DNA of 64,000 nucleotides from Diploptera punctata (Eukaryota > Arthropoda > Insecta > Blattodea > Blaberidae). The position numbers and the translations under genes are program-made. Below the pieces are notes generated by a model that worked only from the letters and a program-made list of their open reading frames with translations, did no database searches and was not told the origin of the DNA. The stretch is from NCBI GenBank assembly GCA_030220185.1, contig JASPKZ010001596.1, positions 1,302,001 to 1,366,000 of the forward strand, written 5' to 3'. Of the stretch, positions 21,345 to 31,384 are shown in pieces; the stretch's first letter is position 1; each line of letters opens with the position of its first letter.

Positions 21345-22372
21345 GAGGTTTGGTGTGTGTTCATCTTACCTCATAAATTGTTGTTTTTTTGTAAGACACG
21401 TTTCAAAGTTTCTGTGCTTCTTCGTCAGTTGGTACAGACTAATCTTCTTTAAGTTGTCGGCCCTGGATCTTAACTCCTGCTCCCTCTCTTAGTGGTCCAA
21501 AGAACTTGTTTATTAGGTTCCTTTCCCCAGGAATTTCAAAATTCATAATTCTCTCCTTGTTCATCTGTATGTAAATTTTTTCCCATATGGTAAGTTTGTT
21601 TGTGTTTTTTAACTGTTTTAATAATTTGGTGTTTACATCTATCTTAAGTTTTTCTGTCCAGATGTGAGCAGCTACAGCAGATTTTTTTTACCTCTCCTTT
21701 TTTTTTACATTTCTTTTGTGTTCTTTGGTTCTAAGGGTTAAATTTTTCTTTGTTTTCCCTATGTATATCATAAGCCATTTTATTTGGTATATTCCTGATT
21801 TTTTGCTGTCTTCAATCCTTTAATTTTTGTTGGTTTTTATTAGTTTATTTAGACTATAATCATTCTTTGATATTAAATTTAAAAAAAAATTATTGTGTGC
21901 CCATGGGTGATATGTGAATTTCCTGTATTTCTTTTCTTTTGGTTTTTCTATCTGAAGAGGGCTTTCATTCCTCATTTTTTTTTTGTACTTATCAATTTTT
22001 TTGTGTATAATTTTCTCCTTGAAATCATTTTCTTTTGCCACTTTAATTATGTGTCTTTTTTTTTTCTAACTCATAATTTTCTCTATTCAGGGGTATATTT
22101 ACCCATCTATGTGTTAGGTTGTTGAAGACTGCCATTTTGTGTGAAATATGATTGAATCCTGTTGATTTAAGATGGTTCTCTTCTATGAATGCCAAATTCT
22201 ATTTTCTTTTTTTCTTCATTTCTATCTAATTTCTGATCTAAAAATGGTAATTGTTTGTTGTCTTCTGTTTATAGTGTGAATTTGATTGTGTTCTTCTGTA
22301 AATTCAAGAGTTTTAAGGCATCTTCTTTGTATTTTTCTTAACTATAGCAATAACATCGTCCATGTGGACAAT
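21345..22372 (-). mobile_element. Penelope-like retroelement, 5'-truncated, from RT motif C to 3' end
   Basis: This is the longest readable Penelope copy. On the minus strand it runs from a degenerate catalytic block (VHMDDVIAIVKKN; family YVDD) through the thumb region (FNHISHKMAVFNNLTHRWVN). It continues into a GIY-YIG endonuclease (SGIYQIKWLMIYIGKTKKN, then LRTKEHKRNV and KSAVAAHIW) and a C-terminal tail (LTIWEKIYIQMNKERIMNFE, then LINKFFGPL), ending GRQLKED and a stop. A hammerhead-like motif (21395-21428) and TTATGAGGTAAG follow at the 3' end. Several frameshifts interrupt it. The terminal motif at 21280-21300 is in reverse. Confidence 0.85.
21392..21435 (-). ncRNA. Hammerhead-ribozyme-like motif at Penelope 3' end
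   Basis: Minus strand: CTGACGA (21422-21428), a weak helix II with AAG/CTT pairing, then GAAACGTGTC, in which AC/GT can form the minimal two-pair helix III ahead of the cleavage base C. It directly follows the Penelope reading frame. The stem I pairing is poor (two pairs seen). Confidence 0.5.
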
Positions 22373-22848
22373 CATCAGAACATATGACTCCATTCCCACA
22401 TCATGCGCATGCGAACTGACGAGAGGAATAGAGCCTCGTGTTAGCTGGCAGTCTAATATAGTGTTGTCACAATGTTTTCAAAACAGGAACAACAGAGTTG
22501 GATAAAGTTTAAATATGCGAGAGGTCGTACAGCATGGCAGTGCTATCAATATTTTCAAGAGGCTGCGGAGAATCTGCATTGGCTTACAGAACAGTGACAC
22601 ACTGAAAGCTTTTACCCACCGTCCCACTGTTCCGTAAGGCAATGCAGATTCCCCACATCTTGAAGACCTTGATGACCCTGCTTACTGTACAACCTCTGGC
22701 ACATTCAATCTTTATCCAACTCCATTGTTTCTGTTTCGAAAACATTGTGACAACACTACATTAGACTGCCAGCTAACATGAGGCTCTTTTCTTCTCATCT
22801 ATTCGCATGCGCGTGATGTGGGAAAGGAGAGTCCATAAGTTCTGAGAT
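22373..22848. mobile_element. mariner-type fold-back element (MITE-like)
   Basis: Two arms of about 225 bp (22373-22605 and 22620-22848) are inverted copies with roughly 80 percent identity by eye. Outer ends read TCAGAACATATGACTCC and its diverged complement. Each arm encodes the start of the same protein: MFSKQEQQSWIKFKYARGR on the left and, in reverse on the right, a QWSWIKIECARG-like version. That start is the N-terminal DNA-binding region of some mariner-type transposases. No catalytic part remains. Confidence 0.7.
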
Positions 22849-22849
22849 A

Positions 22850-23970
22850 AGGTAGATATGTAACTGATGTGTGCTATCAGTGACAACATTAGATTCCGTC
22901 GGATGGGGTCTCTACGGCAGCATTGCCACTATTAAAGTTCCAACCCTCTTACATGCATGAAACTGAACAAGGAAGCACAATGAAATAAAAACTATTCTAT
23001 TGGGAAGCAACAAGCAAAATGGGTTAATGATCCCAAATGCAGCCATTAGAAAACATAATATTTTCGGAAGAAAATTTTTGCCATTCTGTGAATTCTGTTG
23101 GTTTCTTCTGTTGATTTATTTTAAATCTATGATTTTTGATTCACACATGTAAATCTTTTCTTGCTAAACCAAGTAGAAAAATCAACAGAAGTCAAAATAT
23201 GGGAAAGATGTACATCTAAACAAATAGAGACAAAGCAATTAATTTTGAAATTCAAGAGAAGAGGAATTAATTGTGTGTGAGATTTGTTTGCCCACCACTA
23301 GGGAGAGAAAATATACAAGACTTCTAACAGTCAACATAGCAGTTGTTAATCGTGAAAATATAGTGTTACTGTAAATGATCTTTCCTATTACAAACTTGAA
23401 TAACTATTGTTAGGAGACATTTTAAAACATGATATTGGTATCAATGGAAAGTGAAACTCAAATATTTTGCATATGTCGGCGAACCTGTTGCATATTTATT
23501 AATTTCGTTCCTAGGAGATGATATAGCAGAAAAATGGTTGCAAACAAGACAGGAGGACATTTTGTGTACTAGTTTTTCACGTATCCCAGTCTGTTACTGT
23601 ACAATGCAATTTTAGAAGAAAATTTGGGTACATCCATATCCATAAGAGGTATGCTGACTTCAAAACGAGGGGATGCATCTGTAAGTAGAAGTCAACTGGT
23701 CGTCCATCAGTAACTGAGACAAATGTGGAGCGTGTGAGAGAGAGTTTCACATGAAGTCCACAGAAATCCACCATAAAAGCCCCAACAAACTGTGTGGAAG
23801 ATTTTATGGAAAAGTTTGAACTTCCCTCCATACCATCTGAAATTATTGGAATTTCTGTTTCTGTTGATACCAATTTCATTTTTTCCAATTTTTGCTAATT
23901 TAAGAGTAACACATGTGATTTCACCGAATGGATAACAACAAAAAATTGAATTAATATGAGTTAAGATTAA
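22850..23970. other. CAP intron 6, unrecognised stretch
   Basis: AT-rich, with no gene, RNA or named repeat recognised. Short open frames on the minus strand (for example 23577-23888) have no family features. Confidence 0.4.
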
Positions 23971-24325
23971 ATTAAACCTCATAGTGTTTTTTTCCTATAA
24001 AAGTTCAATATTATGAGTTTAGTTATTTTGACTCAACTCTTATTTTTTTATATTTTTGCAGACTATAGTTTCATCACATTTATGCGACATTGTTAATGCA
24101 TTCTGTTGTATTTGCAGTTGTTGATCCTGTAAGTTGATTTTTCTGCTCCTCTCAACCTACAGGATCGGCAACTGCAAATACAACAGTTAGAGTGCATCAA
24201 CAATGTCACATAAATGCAACAAAACTATAGCCTGCAAGAATATAAAAAAATATGAGGTGAATCAAAATAACTAACTCATAATAATTAAAAGAAACCTCAT
24301 AGTGTTATTTCCTACAAATATTTAA
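23971..24325. mobile_element. Fold-back element with motif at both ends
   Basis: Arms 24050-24150 and 24160-24250 are complementary (TACAGGATCGGCAACTGCAA and its complement; GAATATAAAAAAATATGAGG). AAACCTCATAGTGTT occurs in the same orientation on both sides (23974 and 24292), so one copy may belong to an older element that was invaded. Confidence 0.7.
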
Positions 24326-24543
24326 AAATAAATGAGTTTCTCTTTCCATTGATACCAATATCATGTTTCTAAGTGTCTCCTAAAAATAGTTATTCAAGTT
24401 TGTAATCAAAAAGATCATTTATAGTAACATTGTATTTTCTCTAAAACTATTGCAGATGACAAAATATGACATGGGATGATATTTCCGATTCAGTTTCTTG
24501 AATACATATCACTATAATTAAATTATTTATAGAGAAAAATGTA

Positions 24544-24617
24544 TGTGTAAACTGGGATTCGAACTCATGGTCTCTGGTTTCCCTCACTAGTACTCTAAAC
24601 CATTAAGCTATTTAGAC
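24544..24617 (-). mobile_element. tRNA-like SINE head, single copy
   Basis: Minus strand tRNA-like head with box B GAGTTCGAATCCC and box A-like TAGCTTAATGGTTTAGAG; its tail is ACATTTTTCTCT. It is another head type attached to the common AAATTTTTCTCT flank. Confidence 0.65.
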
Positions 24618-24789
24618 ATCTTAATTTAGATGGGAATTTTCAATTTCCCTCTCTCATAAAATCCCGTGCACTCAAAGCTGAGAACCTTCGTTCCACACAC
24701 CTTTTAGCAGCTTCTTATTCAAGAAGACATTGTAACACTACTTTAAAGCTAGTATAGTTTATATTTTCGATGTTCATTATTCACCATTA

Positions 24790-25300
24790 TGTTTTTTAGC
24801 TAGTAAAAAATAAATTAACAAATTCAGCCTGGGTAATATTCTGTTAACTAATAAAAAAGTAACACCCCAAACAATAAAAAATCTGGAATTTTTCAAATTA
24901 ATTGCAATAAAGTATATATAGGAAAAACAAAAAATGAATTTAGACACTCGCAAAAAAGAACACTTTAGAAACATAAAAAAATGGTGAAATTGAAAAATCA
25001 GCATTAGCAGCACATTGTTTATTAGAGAATCATAGAATTGAAAAAGAAGCAAAACTTTTGAAACATCTATCTGAACCTTTGGAATTAACAGTTTGGGAAA
25101 AGATATACATTCAAAAAAACCATACTAGAACCTTGAACTTTGAGTTTCCAGACGAGCCAGATTTGATTACAAAATTCTTCAAAAGTACACGAAATGACAG
25201 TTTGAAAGATTACCAGCATAATGAAAAGTTGAATAGTCGTGAAAACAGCTGAAGATGGGAATGATATGTTCCCTGATACTACAGTTCTGTGTTAAAGAAC
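24790..25300 (+). pseudogene. Penelope-like element 3' half with ribozyme-like end
   Basis: Decayed GIY-YIG region (24890-25040, pieces such as KEHFRNI and ALAAHCLLENHRIE across frameshifts), then the clean C-terminal frame PLELTVWEKIYIQKNHTRTL, FEFPDEPDLITKFFKS and NDSLKDYQHNEKLNSRENS. The stop is followed by a ribozyme-like motif (25250-25275) and TATGAGGTAAG. The shared terminal motif follows at 25352-25375. Confidence 0.75.
25249..25290 (+). ncRNA. Degenerate hammerhead-like motif
   Basis: CTGAAGA at 25250-25256 is followed by a clear helix II, GGGAA paired with TTCCC across seven bases. Then comes GATAC where GAAAC is expected, so the essential GAAA has one substitution. Probably an inactive relic. 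Confidence 0.35.
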
Positions 25301-25379
25301 ATAGATGTATGAGGTAAGAAGAATTCACGATTCATTTGATTCTTATTAAGAAAACCTCATAATGTAAGAATTCCCAAAA

Positions 25380-25960
25380 TGCATTGTATTAAAAAATAAA
25401 TTTTTGATGTTTTTATGTTAAATCTAAAATTAAAACATCGGAAATGTAAGGTTTACTAGATAAAAAGTACTGTTAAAAGAATAATGAACATCAAAAATGA
25501 AAATTCTATTGTCTTCTGAAGCTACATTTGTTGAGTAGCTATGAGAAGCTCTAGTAGCAGATAGCAGTTTGTGCATATTTATAAATTTTTGAGGCTAGTA
25601 ATAATGGTTTCCAGCCAATGGTCTCACCAATTTCAGGTTAGTGGATCTTGGTGTTGTTCGAAGCGGGCCACATCTAATAGTTTGGTAAGACATAAACATA
25701 ATAAAGTTATTTCTGTAGTAATGTTTGGCCCATCGGACATCAATGTGGTGGAGGTTATTGGTGATTGGTTCATTTCACAGACATAAAGAAATAAGTAGTT
25801 AAAATATGCAACATTTACACCTCACTTCATAAAATTGTCTGAATTGCATATCTCTCTTTCTTTAAAGCAACTTGAAAATTCATTATAGGTTTGCTGAGCC
25901 TGATCTAGCTTCACTGGAACCCCATCATTTTCAGATTTAAATTAAAATTTTTTTATTAAG
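25380..25960. other. CAP intron 6, unrecognised stretch
   Basis: No gene or repeat recognised apart from AT-rich simple sequence. Confidence 0.35.
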
Positions 25961-25964
25961 TTAT

Positions 25965-26250
25965 GTAGATAGGAAATAACACTATGAGGTTTTTTAATAT
26001 TGTTTATTTTTTATTTCACTCACCTCATACTTAGAAAGGAATATCACTCCAAAATTTGTCCGGAAAATGGTTAAAAACAACAATAACAACACTAAAAAAT
26101 TTTAGAAAAGAAAACTCTCAATTTGGAAAAAATCAAACATTATACAACCATAAGTAAAATAGATGTTGAACTGTACTTTTTACATTTAAATTTTTTTATG
26201 AAGTATGAAGTGAGTGAAATAAAAAATAAACAATATACAATTTTTTTTAT
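25965..26250. mobile_element. Fold-back with long loop
   Basis: The terminal motif in reverse (AGGAAATAACACTATGAGG) is at 25968-25988. Short arms follow: 25998-26037 (ATTGTTTATTTTTTATTTCA) and its complement at 26200-26243. About 160 bp of unrecognised loop lies between. Confidence 0.6.
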
Positions 26251-26270
26251 ACCTTATCTCATACCCAGTC

Positions 26271-26330
26271 TTCTAATTATACCAGTTTCTGGTTTCAAAA
26301 CCTAGGTGGTTTCATCTTCAGTAATATCTT
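26271..26330 (-). ncRNA. Hammerhead ribozyme candidate (best match in window)
   Basis: Minus strand in order: stem I strand ATTA, core CTGAAGA (26315-26321), helix II GAAACC with GGTTTT around a five-base loop, core GAA, helix III ACCAG-AAA-CTGGT (five pairs, 26281-26294), the cleavage base A, and stem I return TAAT. All core positions fit C-U-G-A-N-G-A, G-A-A and U-H. The base of helix II is a U and a G-U pair rather than the usual G-C. Hammerheads of this minimal type are known in Penelope-like retroelements; activity here is inferred, not shown. Confidence 0.68.
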
Positions 26331-26642
26331 GACCTATGAACCTCCCCAAATTAAATCAAATTTCCCGGGGTTTCAAAATTCATGTTTTTCTTTCTTGTTT
26401 TTTTTTTAATGTGGACTTTTCCCTAACCTGTGAGCTCTCTTGATTTTTCTATTTGTTTAATTAAACCAGCTTTTATAACAAGTTTGGTCTGAAAAACATC
26501 TAATTGATATAAAAGGTAGTTTAATTAAACAAATAGAAAAACCAAAAGAGCTCACGGTTTGGGAAAAAATCCACATTAAAAAGAAAAAACAAGAAAGAAA
26601 ATAAAGTTTTTTAGAGACTAGAAACATCTCACCTCAAATTAA

Positions 26643-27760
26643 CCTTTTCACTGCTGAGCTATTTCCAGCCTTTCAAACCCTCCTTGCTGAGTTATTTTTA
26701 CAATTATTAAAATATTATCCTACCATGCTGAAAATAATAAATATATTTAGAAGACTCACCTTACATGATGTAGATGGTTATATATTTTCCAGAAACACAG
26801 AAATATCAATTTTAAATTGCAGGGGAAAATACACACACGCAATACATCATAAAAGGTTGTCCACAACTGGCCACAAATGTACACAAAAAATCTACCCATT
26901 CAAGTTTTATAAATTTTTCAACTGTTTTCTTCTTAAACTAATCATACTTCAACACGTTTTTCTTAGTACATTTAAAACTATTTTATAATAAGATTATTTA
27001 CGAGTGTTAATTTTTAATTAGGGATGTACAAATATATAATGAAAGTAATTTTCTAAATCGTATTTTCTGACTTAAAAATAAATAATATTTGTTAGTTTCT
27101 TCTGAAATAAGCTGCATAATACTTAGAGGAAAAAATAATTCAAAATAACTAAACACTTTAGAATCATCACTTAAGCCTGCATTCACCGAAATTCCTGAAT
27201 TTTCACTGTTGAAATTGTGAACAGTAGGCATAAAATTGCCGCTACGCCATTGGAATAAATCACTTGAACCACAATTTCTTTCTGGCGACTGCAGTACCGG
27301 CATGGAATCATTTTCTTCAACTTCACTATTACCACTATCTTCAGGAATATATACTGCATCATCACAATCACTAATATCCGAAAAATCAGAATCTAATGTT
27401 TCCAAAACTTGTACCAACTCCACATTGGAAAGAAAAACACGACTTGAAGAGGCCATTTTTGTCATCCCTGGAATTCGTAATCACGTGACCGCCAGCAGAC
27501 AGCTATAGCGTGTTGAAAATTACTTCTTTGTGCATGGGTCTGGATTTTTTTAATAGGGGGCGACTGAATGCAGGGAGAAATATGGAATAAGTTTATTTAG
27601 GTTCCTAAGAGATGGCAGTATATGCCTGCTTTGTTTGAAAGCAATGCAATACGTATTATATAACTAGCAGGCATTTGAAGTTGAGAACGGGTATACACGC
27701 CCATAGCACAGCAAGCATCTTCTTTGCCAATGCATATATCCGTTCGTAGCAGTGTAAAGG
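26643..27760 (-). mobile_element. piggyBac-type relic with transposase N-terminal part, TTAA TSD
   Basis: The element lies between TTAA duplications (26639-26642, 27761-27764) and has inverted ends CCTTTTCACTGCT and CCTTTACACTGCT (12 of 13 identical). The ends differ from those of the 16722-19054 relic, so these are two families. It is 1.1 kb and lacks the catalytic DDE region, as a non-autonomous deletion derivative would. It sits in one arm of a Penelope fold-back. Confidence 0.85.
27007..27465 (-). pseudogene. piggyBac-type transposase, N-terminal 120 residues
   Basis: A 152-codon open frame starts at ATG 27465. An acidic region (DSDFSDISDCDDA, then PEDSGNSEVEENDS) is followed by FQWRSGNFMPTVHNFNSENS and GISVNAGLSDDSKVFSYFEL, FFPLSIMQLISEETNKYY. 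The W...F.P..F...SGI...S...FF.LFF...I..ETN pattern is the start of the DDE_Tnp_1_7 domain of piggyBac transposases. After ETNKYY the similarity stops, and about 40 unrelated codons follow into non-coding DNA: the catalytic part was deleted. The frame before that point is intact. Confidence 0.78.
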
Positions 27761-27930
27761 TTAAAAAAAAGAAACTTATGAATTTTGAAATTCCTGGGAA
27801 ACTTGATTTGGAGGTTCATCAGTCCACCAACAGATGGAGTAAGAAGCGGTTCTCTTGAACGATATAACATCGGTCAAGATATTATTGAAGATGAAACACA
27901 TAGTTTAATTAGAAGACTGGATATGAGGTG

Positions 27931-28279
27931 TCCTGCGCCGTAGCCGAGCGGTTAAGGTAGGAAGCCTTGGCGCAGAGCTACGGGACTTGCGCTGGTTCGA
28001 GTCTCCATGGGGGAAGAAATTTTCTCATGGTATTTCGGCCAGTATGGGACCGGTGCCCACCCAGCATCGTGAGGCAATTGGGTAGCTACAATAAGTAGCG
28101 GCTCCAGGTTGAGGAACCAGCTATAATGGCTGGGGGACTTGACATGCTAACCACATGTCACCCCTACACTGGCTGTTGATCATCTACCTCTGTGATTGAC
28201 ACATGTGGATGTGAAGGGCCAGCAGCCGGCTGGTAAAAGGGCAACCGCTGAAAAGTGGAAAGACCCTCAATCGGAATCT
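27931..28279 (+). mobile_element. tRNA-derived SINE, family 2, 11-bp TSD
   Basis: A 349-bp copy is bounded by GATATGAGGTG (27920-27930, 28280-28290). The head (27935-28015) has box A TAGCCGAGCGGTTAAGG and box B GGTTCGAGTCTCC, resembling a serine or leucine tRNA with an extended variable region. The body contains ACATGTGGATGTGAAGGGC. It inserted in the ATATGAGGTGAG end of the surrounding fold-back. Confidence 0.92.
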
Positions 28280-28539
28280 GATATGAGGTGAGGAATTAAG
28301 AATTTTAATTTAAGTCTTAAATTAAACTTCATAGTGATTTTTCCTATAAAAGTTAAATTCATACCTATTAATTTTTCAAGATCTATTAGCATCCAAAATG
28401 TCTGTTTCTAATCACTGGTTCCATATGTCAAAATCCTTAGTTTAGAGTCCTCTAACATCTGTATAATTTTAATTCTAAAGGTTGGAGACACTCTGTATAT
28501 CTTTATATATATATATACATAATTCTTCGGTATGTGTGT

Positions 28540-29110
28540 TTGTCACTGAACTCCTCCTAAACGATTGGACCGATTTTGATGATATTTTTATGTGTGTCTA
28601 ATTGGGCTGCTCACTGGTTTAGATTTACAACTGGACCTTTTAAAATCATTAGGTGTAGGAGTTCACCTAAAGTGAACATTTAAAAATTGCTCTAGCTGTC
28701 ATGTTTTTTGATGTTTTGCAATGAAATTCAATATATCGTATTAAAATAAACTGAGGTAGGTAATGTCCAAAAATGTGTAAAATTCAACAATTAGAGTGGA
28801 GATTTACCTGAAACCCAAAATTAAAAACTGCCTAAACGATTGGACCAATTTTGATGACATTTTTTGTGTGTGTCTAATTGGGTCCCTCGATGGTTTAGAT
28901 TCACAATTGGACCCTCTAAAACCTTTAGGCATAGGAGTTCACCTGAAGTGAAAATTTAAAAATTGCTCTAGCTGTGACATTTTTCGAGTTTCACAACAAA
29001 ACTCAGTATATCCTATTAAAATGAACTGAGGTCAATATTATCAAAAAATGAGTGAAATCCTACAATTAGAAGTTATGGTTTAACTGAAATCCGAAATTAA
29101 AAACTGACTA
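28540..29110. repeat. Two tandem ~275-bp units
   Basis: AAACGATTGGACCGATTTTG (28559) and AAACGATTGGACCAATTTTG (28834) start two diverged units that share GTGTGTCTAATTGGG, TAGGAGTTCACCT and AAAAATTGCTCTAGCTGT. The family is not recognised. Confidence 0.7.
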
Positions 29111-29164
29111 GCAACTCCCATGTTTGGTTTGTCTCAGCATATAGGCTAAAGTAACTAACTAACA

Positions 29165-29475
29165 CACAGGTACTATCGAATCTGTAGGTTCATGGCCGTG
29201 CAGACATAAGCTCTCAATACATCCCTATACTGAGTTAATGTTTTCCAATCATTCCCTGTATAATCTACTTCCCTCAAAACATAGTTAATATTATTCTCCC
29301 ACCTCTGGTTTTTGTATAAGAAGCTTCCATGCACATCTTTCGTTCCCCATTCGTGCCACATGTCCTGCCCATCACAGTCTACGAGACTTAACTGTTCTTA
29401 TTATATCTGGCTTCCTATGAAGACCATATAGTTCCCTGTTATGTAGACTTCTCAAAGGCTACCATACAATTTAAT
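29165..29475 (-). pseudogene. RTE-like LINE remnant, C-terminal end
   Basis: Minus strand: KNQRWENNINYVLREVDYTG, then NDWKTLTQYRDVLRAYV and MNLQIR, equivalent to the end of the 19841-20625 copy. Stops and frameshifts occur upstream. A (TA)n run follows at 29537-29582. Confidence 0.75.
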
Positions 29476-29532
29476 TGACCTTTAATATTTCATTTATTTA
29501 GGCATAACAACGCACACCAGGTATTAGCTAGC

Positions 29533-29536
<4 letters not shown>

Positions 29537-29581
<45 letters not shown>

Positions 29582-29582
29582 A
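29537..29582. repeat. (TA)n microsatellite
   Basis: Long alternating TA tract in intron 6. Confidence 0.95.
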
Positions 29583-29734
29583 TTTTTTTTATTTAATTAA
29601 ATTGTATGTATCAAGTTACATCATGAGGAAATAGAAATTATGATTGTTGGAAAAATTTTCAAATTTGGATTCCAACCTTTAATCCTAATGGTCCCATTTT
29701 GCTGGTTTATGTATAAAAGTGATTCAGAAAGTAA

Positions 29735-29995
29735 TTTCCAATCTTATCCATCACATGAACGAGTGGCAGTAGAATTGCCATCTTTGTACCACTGTATAGC
29801 TGGAGTCAGTATACTCCTGGCAGTCTCTTCCTGTTTCCAACTTGTACCCATCACACCCAACTCACTTCCTACTGTCCTCTTCCAAGTCATCTTTGGTCTG
29901 CCAATCTTCCTTGTGCCTTGCGGATTCCAGTCCACTGCACATCTTTCTATTGCTTTTTGTGGTTTGCGTGAAGTATGTCCAATGCAACATTACTT
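29735..29995 (-). pseudogene. LINE remnant, C-terminal end
   Basis: Minus strand frame: MDWNPQGTRKIGRPKMTWKR, TVGSELGVMGTSWKQEETAR, then TPAIQWYKDG. The GRPKxTWxR...E...GxxWxxxxxxA pattern is the C terminus of a RTE/CR1-type non-LTR element, of a subfamily distinct from the others here. Confidence 0.75.
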
Positions 29996-30189
29996 TTTTT
30001 TTCGATAGATGCTTGTTCAGTCTTACACTCTACTAATTCTGTTTGCTAAGTTTCAGTTGTAATGTAAACAAACCAGATGTATGATTGCATTTTCATTGGT
30101 CAAATAATGGTTTTACTTTTAGCATGTAAGAAAATGTAGTTCACTCTCTAACACTCGAAATATAGAAAATAAAAAAATAAAAATAAAAA

Positions 30190-30790
30190 TGTAGCACATG
30201 TCTATGTAAGTTATATGGCAGTATCTTGAAATATTTAATTACAATTTTCATCATCATCATCATCATCCTTCGTGGATTAGGTCTTTGCCTGTTCCGATCT
30301 CACATCTATTCAGACCAGCGTTTATCGTGTGAGACTTTAAAAAAAAATTGTTTTACGTGATGGGTTTCCAGCCCGATGCACAACCCCCAACCTGGAGGAC
30401 CAGAGGTTTTTTGTTGGGGTCCCTTTCCCTTAAGGTTGCCTTCTTGGCTGACGAGAGTCCTCTTCCTGGGTTTATTTTCAGAGTTTTCCTTCTCCTACAC
30501 CCTTACCAATACTCACACTTGGGGTAAAGTGTGTTGGGGCTTTTTATCGACAGCCACATCTAGATCCGCTGTATTCAGTTAAAGCTTCTCTTGCAGGATG
30601 TGGTTCTTCACCACATACGTTTAATATTTTTAGGCAAGATTAATCAATGGTGACAATATAACAACTTAAAAACATTTTTTTTATTTTTTGTCATCTCTGA
30701 TGAAGATAAAGGTCTTGCACATCTCCTCCATTTAACCCTGGGTTGGTGAGGACCCCCTAACAGAGTTGCTACCTCTACATTCCGCTTGAC
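30190..30790. other. Intron 6 stretch, possible decayed retroelement
   Basis: Begins with ATCATCATCATC, the reverse of the LINE tail seen elsewhere, at about 30250. GC-richer text follows (for example CCAACCTGGAGGACCAGAGG) that looks like an old retroelement on the minus strand, but no protein block was recognised. Confidence 0.3.
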
Positions 30791-30854
30791 CCAAAAATTT
30801 ATAAATTAGAATTTTAATATATTAAATAAGCATTGTTTTATTATTATGCATGTG

Positions 30855-31380
30855 CAATGCCAAATACATTGGAATTTCAATTGTTTCAAAATGGCAAAAT
30901 TTCTGTAGAGTTTCTTAAACATTGGAATGCAAAGCATTTGAAAAGCGGAGAGAAACAAATTATTTTGAATATTTTCAAAAGTTTAATGAAAAATATCCCA
31001 CATTAAAACCATTTGAAAATATGGTGAAAATATCAGCAGAATTTACAGGTGAGTCAGCATGGAACATAAATTCTGCTCATAATAAAATTGTACTGGTAAA
31101 TAAAGGTTATCTAATGAGATCATGGAAAAAGCTTAAATGTCTAATTAGATAGGCCCATATATAATTTTTGTCATAAATAAATAAGATATGGAGGAAAATC
31201 TTAATTATTGGTATAATCTTATCTTGTATTCATTCTTATTTCCCTTGAACAATGTTTCTATTATACACAAATTCAGTCCTATGGCAGTTAAAAGTAGTAC
31301 CACAGTTACCCCAATAGATGGAGTCGGCAGAGTAATACCTCATGTAAGTTTGTTTCAGTACAACTGGAACTTAAGTTAAA
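30855..31380 (+). mobile_element. Dispersed repeat, plus copy of the 1905-2450 family
   Basis: Similar over about 500 bp to the complement of 1905-2450, including TTTACAGGTGAGTCA and GTACAACTGGAACTTA. The decayed frame reads KAFEKRRETNYFEYFQKFNE and VKISAEFTGES. Confidence 0.55.
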
Positions 31381-31384
31381 TTAA

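Larger units (their letters stand above)
26260..28345. mobile_element. Penelope 3'-end fold-back invaded by piggyBac relic and SINE
   Basis: 26265-26500 (minus) and 26500-26620 plus 27765-27925 (plus) are inverted copies of one Penelope 3' region. The plus arm reads KPKELTVWEKIHIKKKKQ-like and then MNFEIPGKLDL; the minus arm gives the same order. A piggyBac-type relic (26643-27760) split the plus arm at TTAA and a SINE (27931-28279) later landed in the element end. The terminal motif is at 28318-28345. Confidence 0.8.

Noticed and set aside
23577..23982. Overlapping minus frames of 91-103 codons
   Set aside because: No family features, no splice or start context; likely chance in AT-rich DNA.
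29537..29582. TATA-type promoter
   Set aside because: It is a long TA microsatellite in an intron, with no nearby start or conserved exon.
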